Shown here piece after piece: positions 29,182-29,353 of a DNA stretch of 29,353 nt. Location of the stretch: positions 1-29,353 of the forward strand of contig CAJUQN010000022.1 of NCBI GenBank assembly GCA_910588625.1. The letters are read 5' to 3'. This DNA is from an uncultured Oscillospiraceae bacterium (GTDB lineage Bacteria; Bacillota; Clostridia; Oscillospirales; Oscillospiraceae). Numbering within the stretch: the first letter of the stretch is position 1; each line of letters starts with the position of its first letter. The notes beneath the pieces were generated by a model that saw only the letters and a list, made by a program, of their open reading frames with translations, ran no database searches and was not told where the DNA came from. A program made the translations under genes and the position numbers.

Positions 29182-29208
29182 TTAGCACTCAAAGCCACCG
29201 AGTGCTAA
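29182..29208 (+). promoter_or_regulatory. CIRCE operator (HrcA binding site)
   Basis: TTAGCACTC-N9-GAGTGCTAA, identical to the CIRCE consensus, lies directly downstream of the htpG promoter. HrcA bound here would repress htpG until heat shock. It is 44 bp before the start codon. Confidence 0.97.
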
Positions 29209-29252
29209 AACCCGTTTTCTAAAATTTACTATATTATAATGAGGTGTACACC

Positions 29253-29353
29253 ATGGCAAAGAAACAGTTCAAAGCGGAATCCAAGCGTCTGATGGATTTG
29301 ATGATCAACTCCATCTACACCCACAAGGAGATCTTCCTCCGGGAGATCATCTC
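29253..29353 (+). CDS. htpG: Chaperone HtpG (Hsp90), N-terminal fragment (3' end outside window)
   Basis: Only the first 33 residues are in the window, but MAKKQFKAESKRLMDLMINSIYTHKEIFLREII is diagnostic of bacterial Hsp90: the start of its N-terminal ATPase domain, with the helix and the HKEIFLRE motif. HtpG is a cytoplasmic ATP-dependent chaperone. GAGGTG lies 7 nt before the ATG. The promoter is followed by a perfect CIRCE element, so the gene belongs to the HrcA regulon here, unlike Bacillus subtilis, where htpG is not HrcA-controlled. Confidence 0.93.
   Translation, partial: MAKKQFKAESKRLMDLMINSIYTHKEIFLREII

Overview
The window reads as a chromosomal segment of a GC-rich Gram-positive anaerobe of the Clostridia, most like the Oscillospiraceae (Flavonifractor/Lawsonibacter/Intestinimonas-type gut bacteria). 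This is an inference from gene content: a PadR plus DUF1700/DUF4097 pair, a CsbB/YfhO pair, a PBSX-type phage cluster, HrcA/CIRCE control of htpG, and GC-rich genes separated by AT-rich promoters. No rRNA, tRNA or CRISPR array was seen.

Left arm (1-12058), housekeeping and envelope genes: the 3' part of thrS; a small XRE regulator divergent from a 60-residue protein; a CNNM/CBS (HlyC/CorC-type) membrane protein; convergent to it a csbB-like glycosyltransferase and a yfhO-like membrane protein, presumably an operon for sugar decoration of an envelope polymer; dacA; murC; a PadR regulator with its DUF1700/DUF4097 membrane partner; and mreB. Most units have a recognisable sigma-A-type promoter and an intrinsic terminator, and several promoters carry palindromes that look like operators.

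Middle (12136-12575): a 718-bp stretch without a convincing protein gene. It holds the mreB promoter and, on the minus strand, a consensus-like promoter followed by about 405 nt of consecutive hairpins ending in a clear intrinsic terminator. I read this as a structured non-coding RNA of unknown family.

Phage-derived cluster (12639-25941, all minus strand): small and large terminase, decoration protein, HK97-fold capsid, portal, maturation protease, three head-tail connector or completion proteins, contractile sheath, tube, tail chaperone with a -1 frameshift site, an acidic unknown protein, LysM baseplate protein, hub, gpV-like spike, gp25-like wedge, baseplate J and a DUF2313 protein. Genes overlap or abut tightly. 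No integrase, repressor, replication, lysis, tape-measure or tail-fibre gene is present, and TerS lacks its usual DNA-binding part. The cluster lies between the host genes rlmH and mreB and contains copies of dispersed repeats also found in host intergenic DNA. It could be a decayed prophage or a domesticated PBSX/gene-transfer-agent-like particle; the intact reading frames favour maintained function, but that is inference.

Right arm (26003-29353): rlmH, walJ (YycJ-type metallo-beta-lactamase fold) and murA on the minus strand, then htpG starting on the plus strand behind a sigma-A-type promoter and a perfect CIRCE operator. The murA leader can fold in two mutually exclusive ways. With murC, dacA, mreB and the glycosyltransferase pair, the host genes lean strongly towards cell-wall synthesis.
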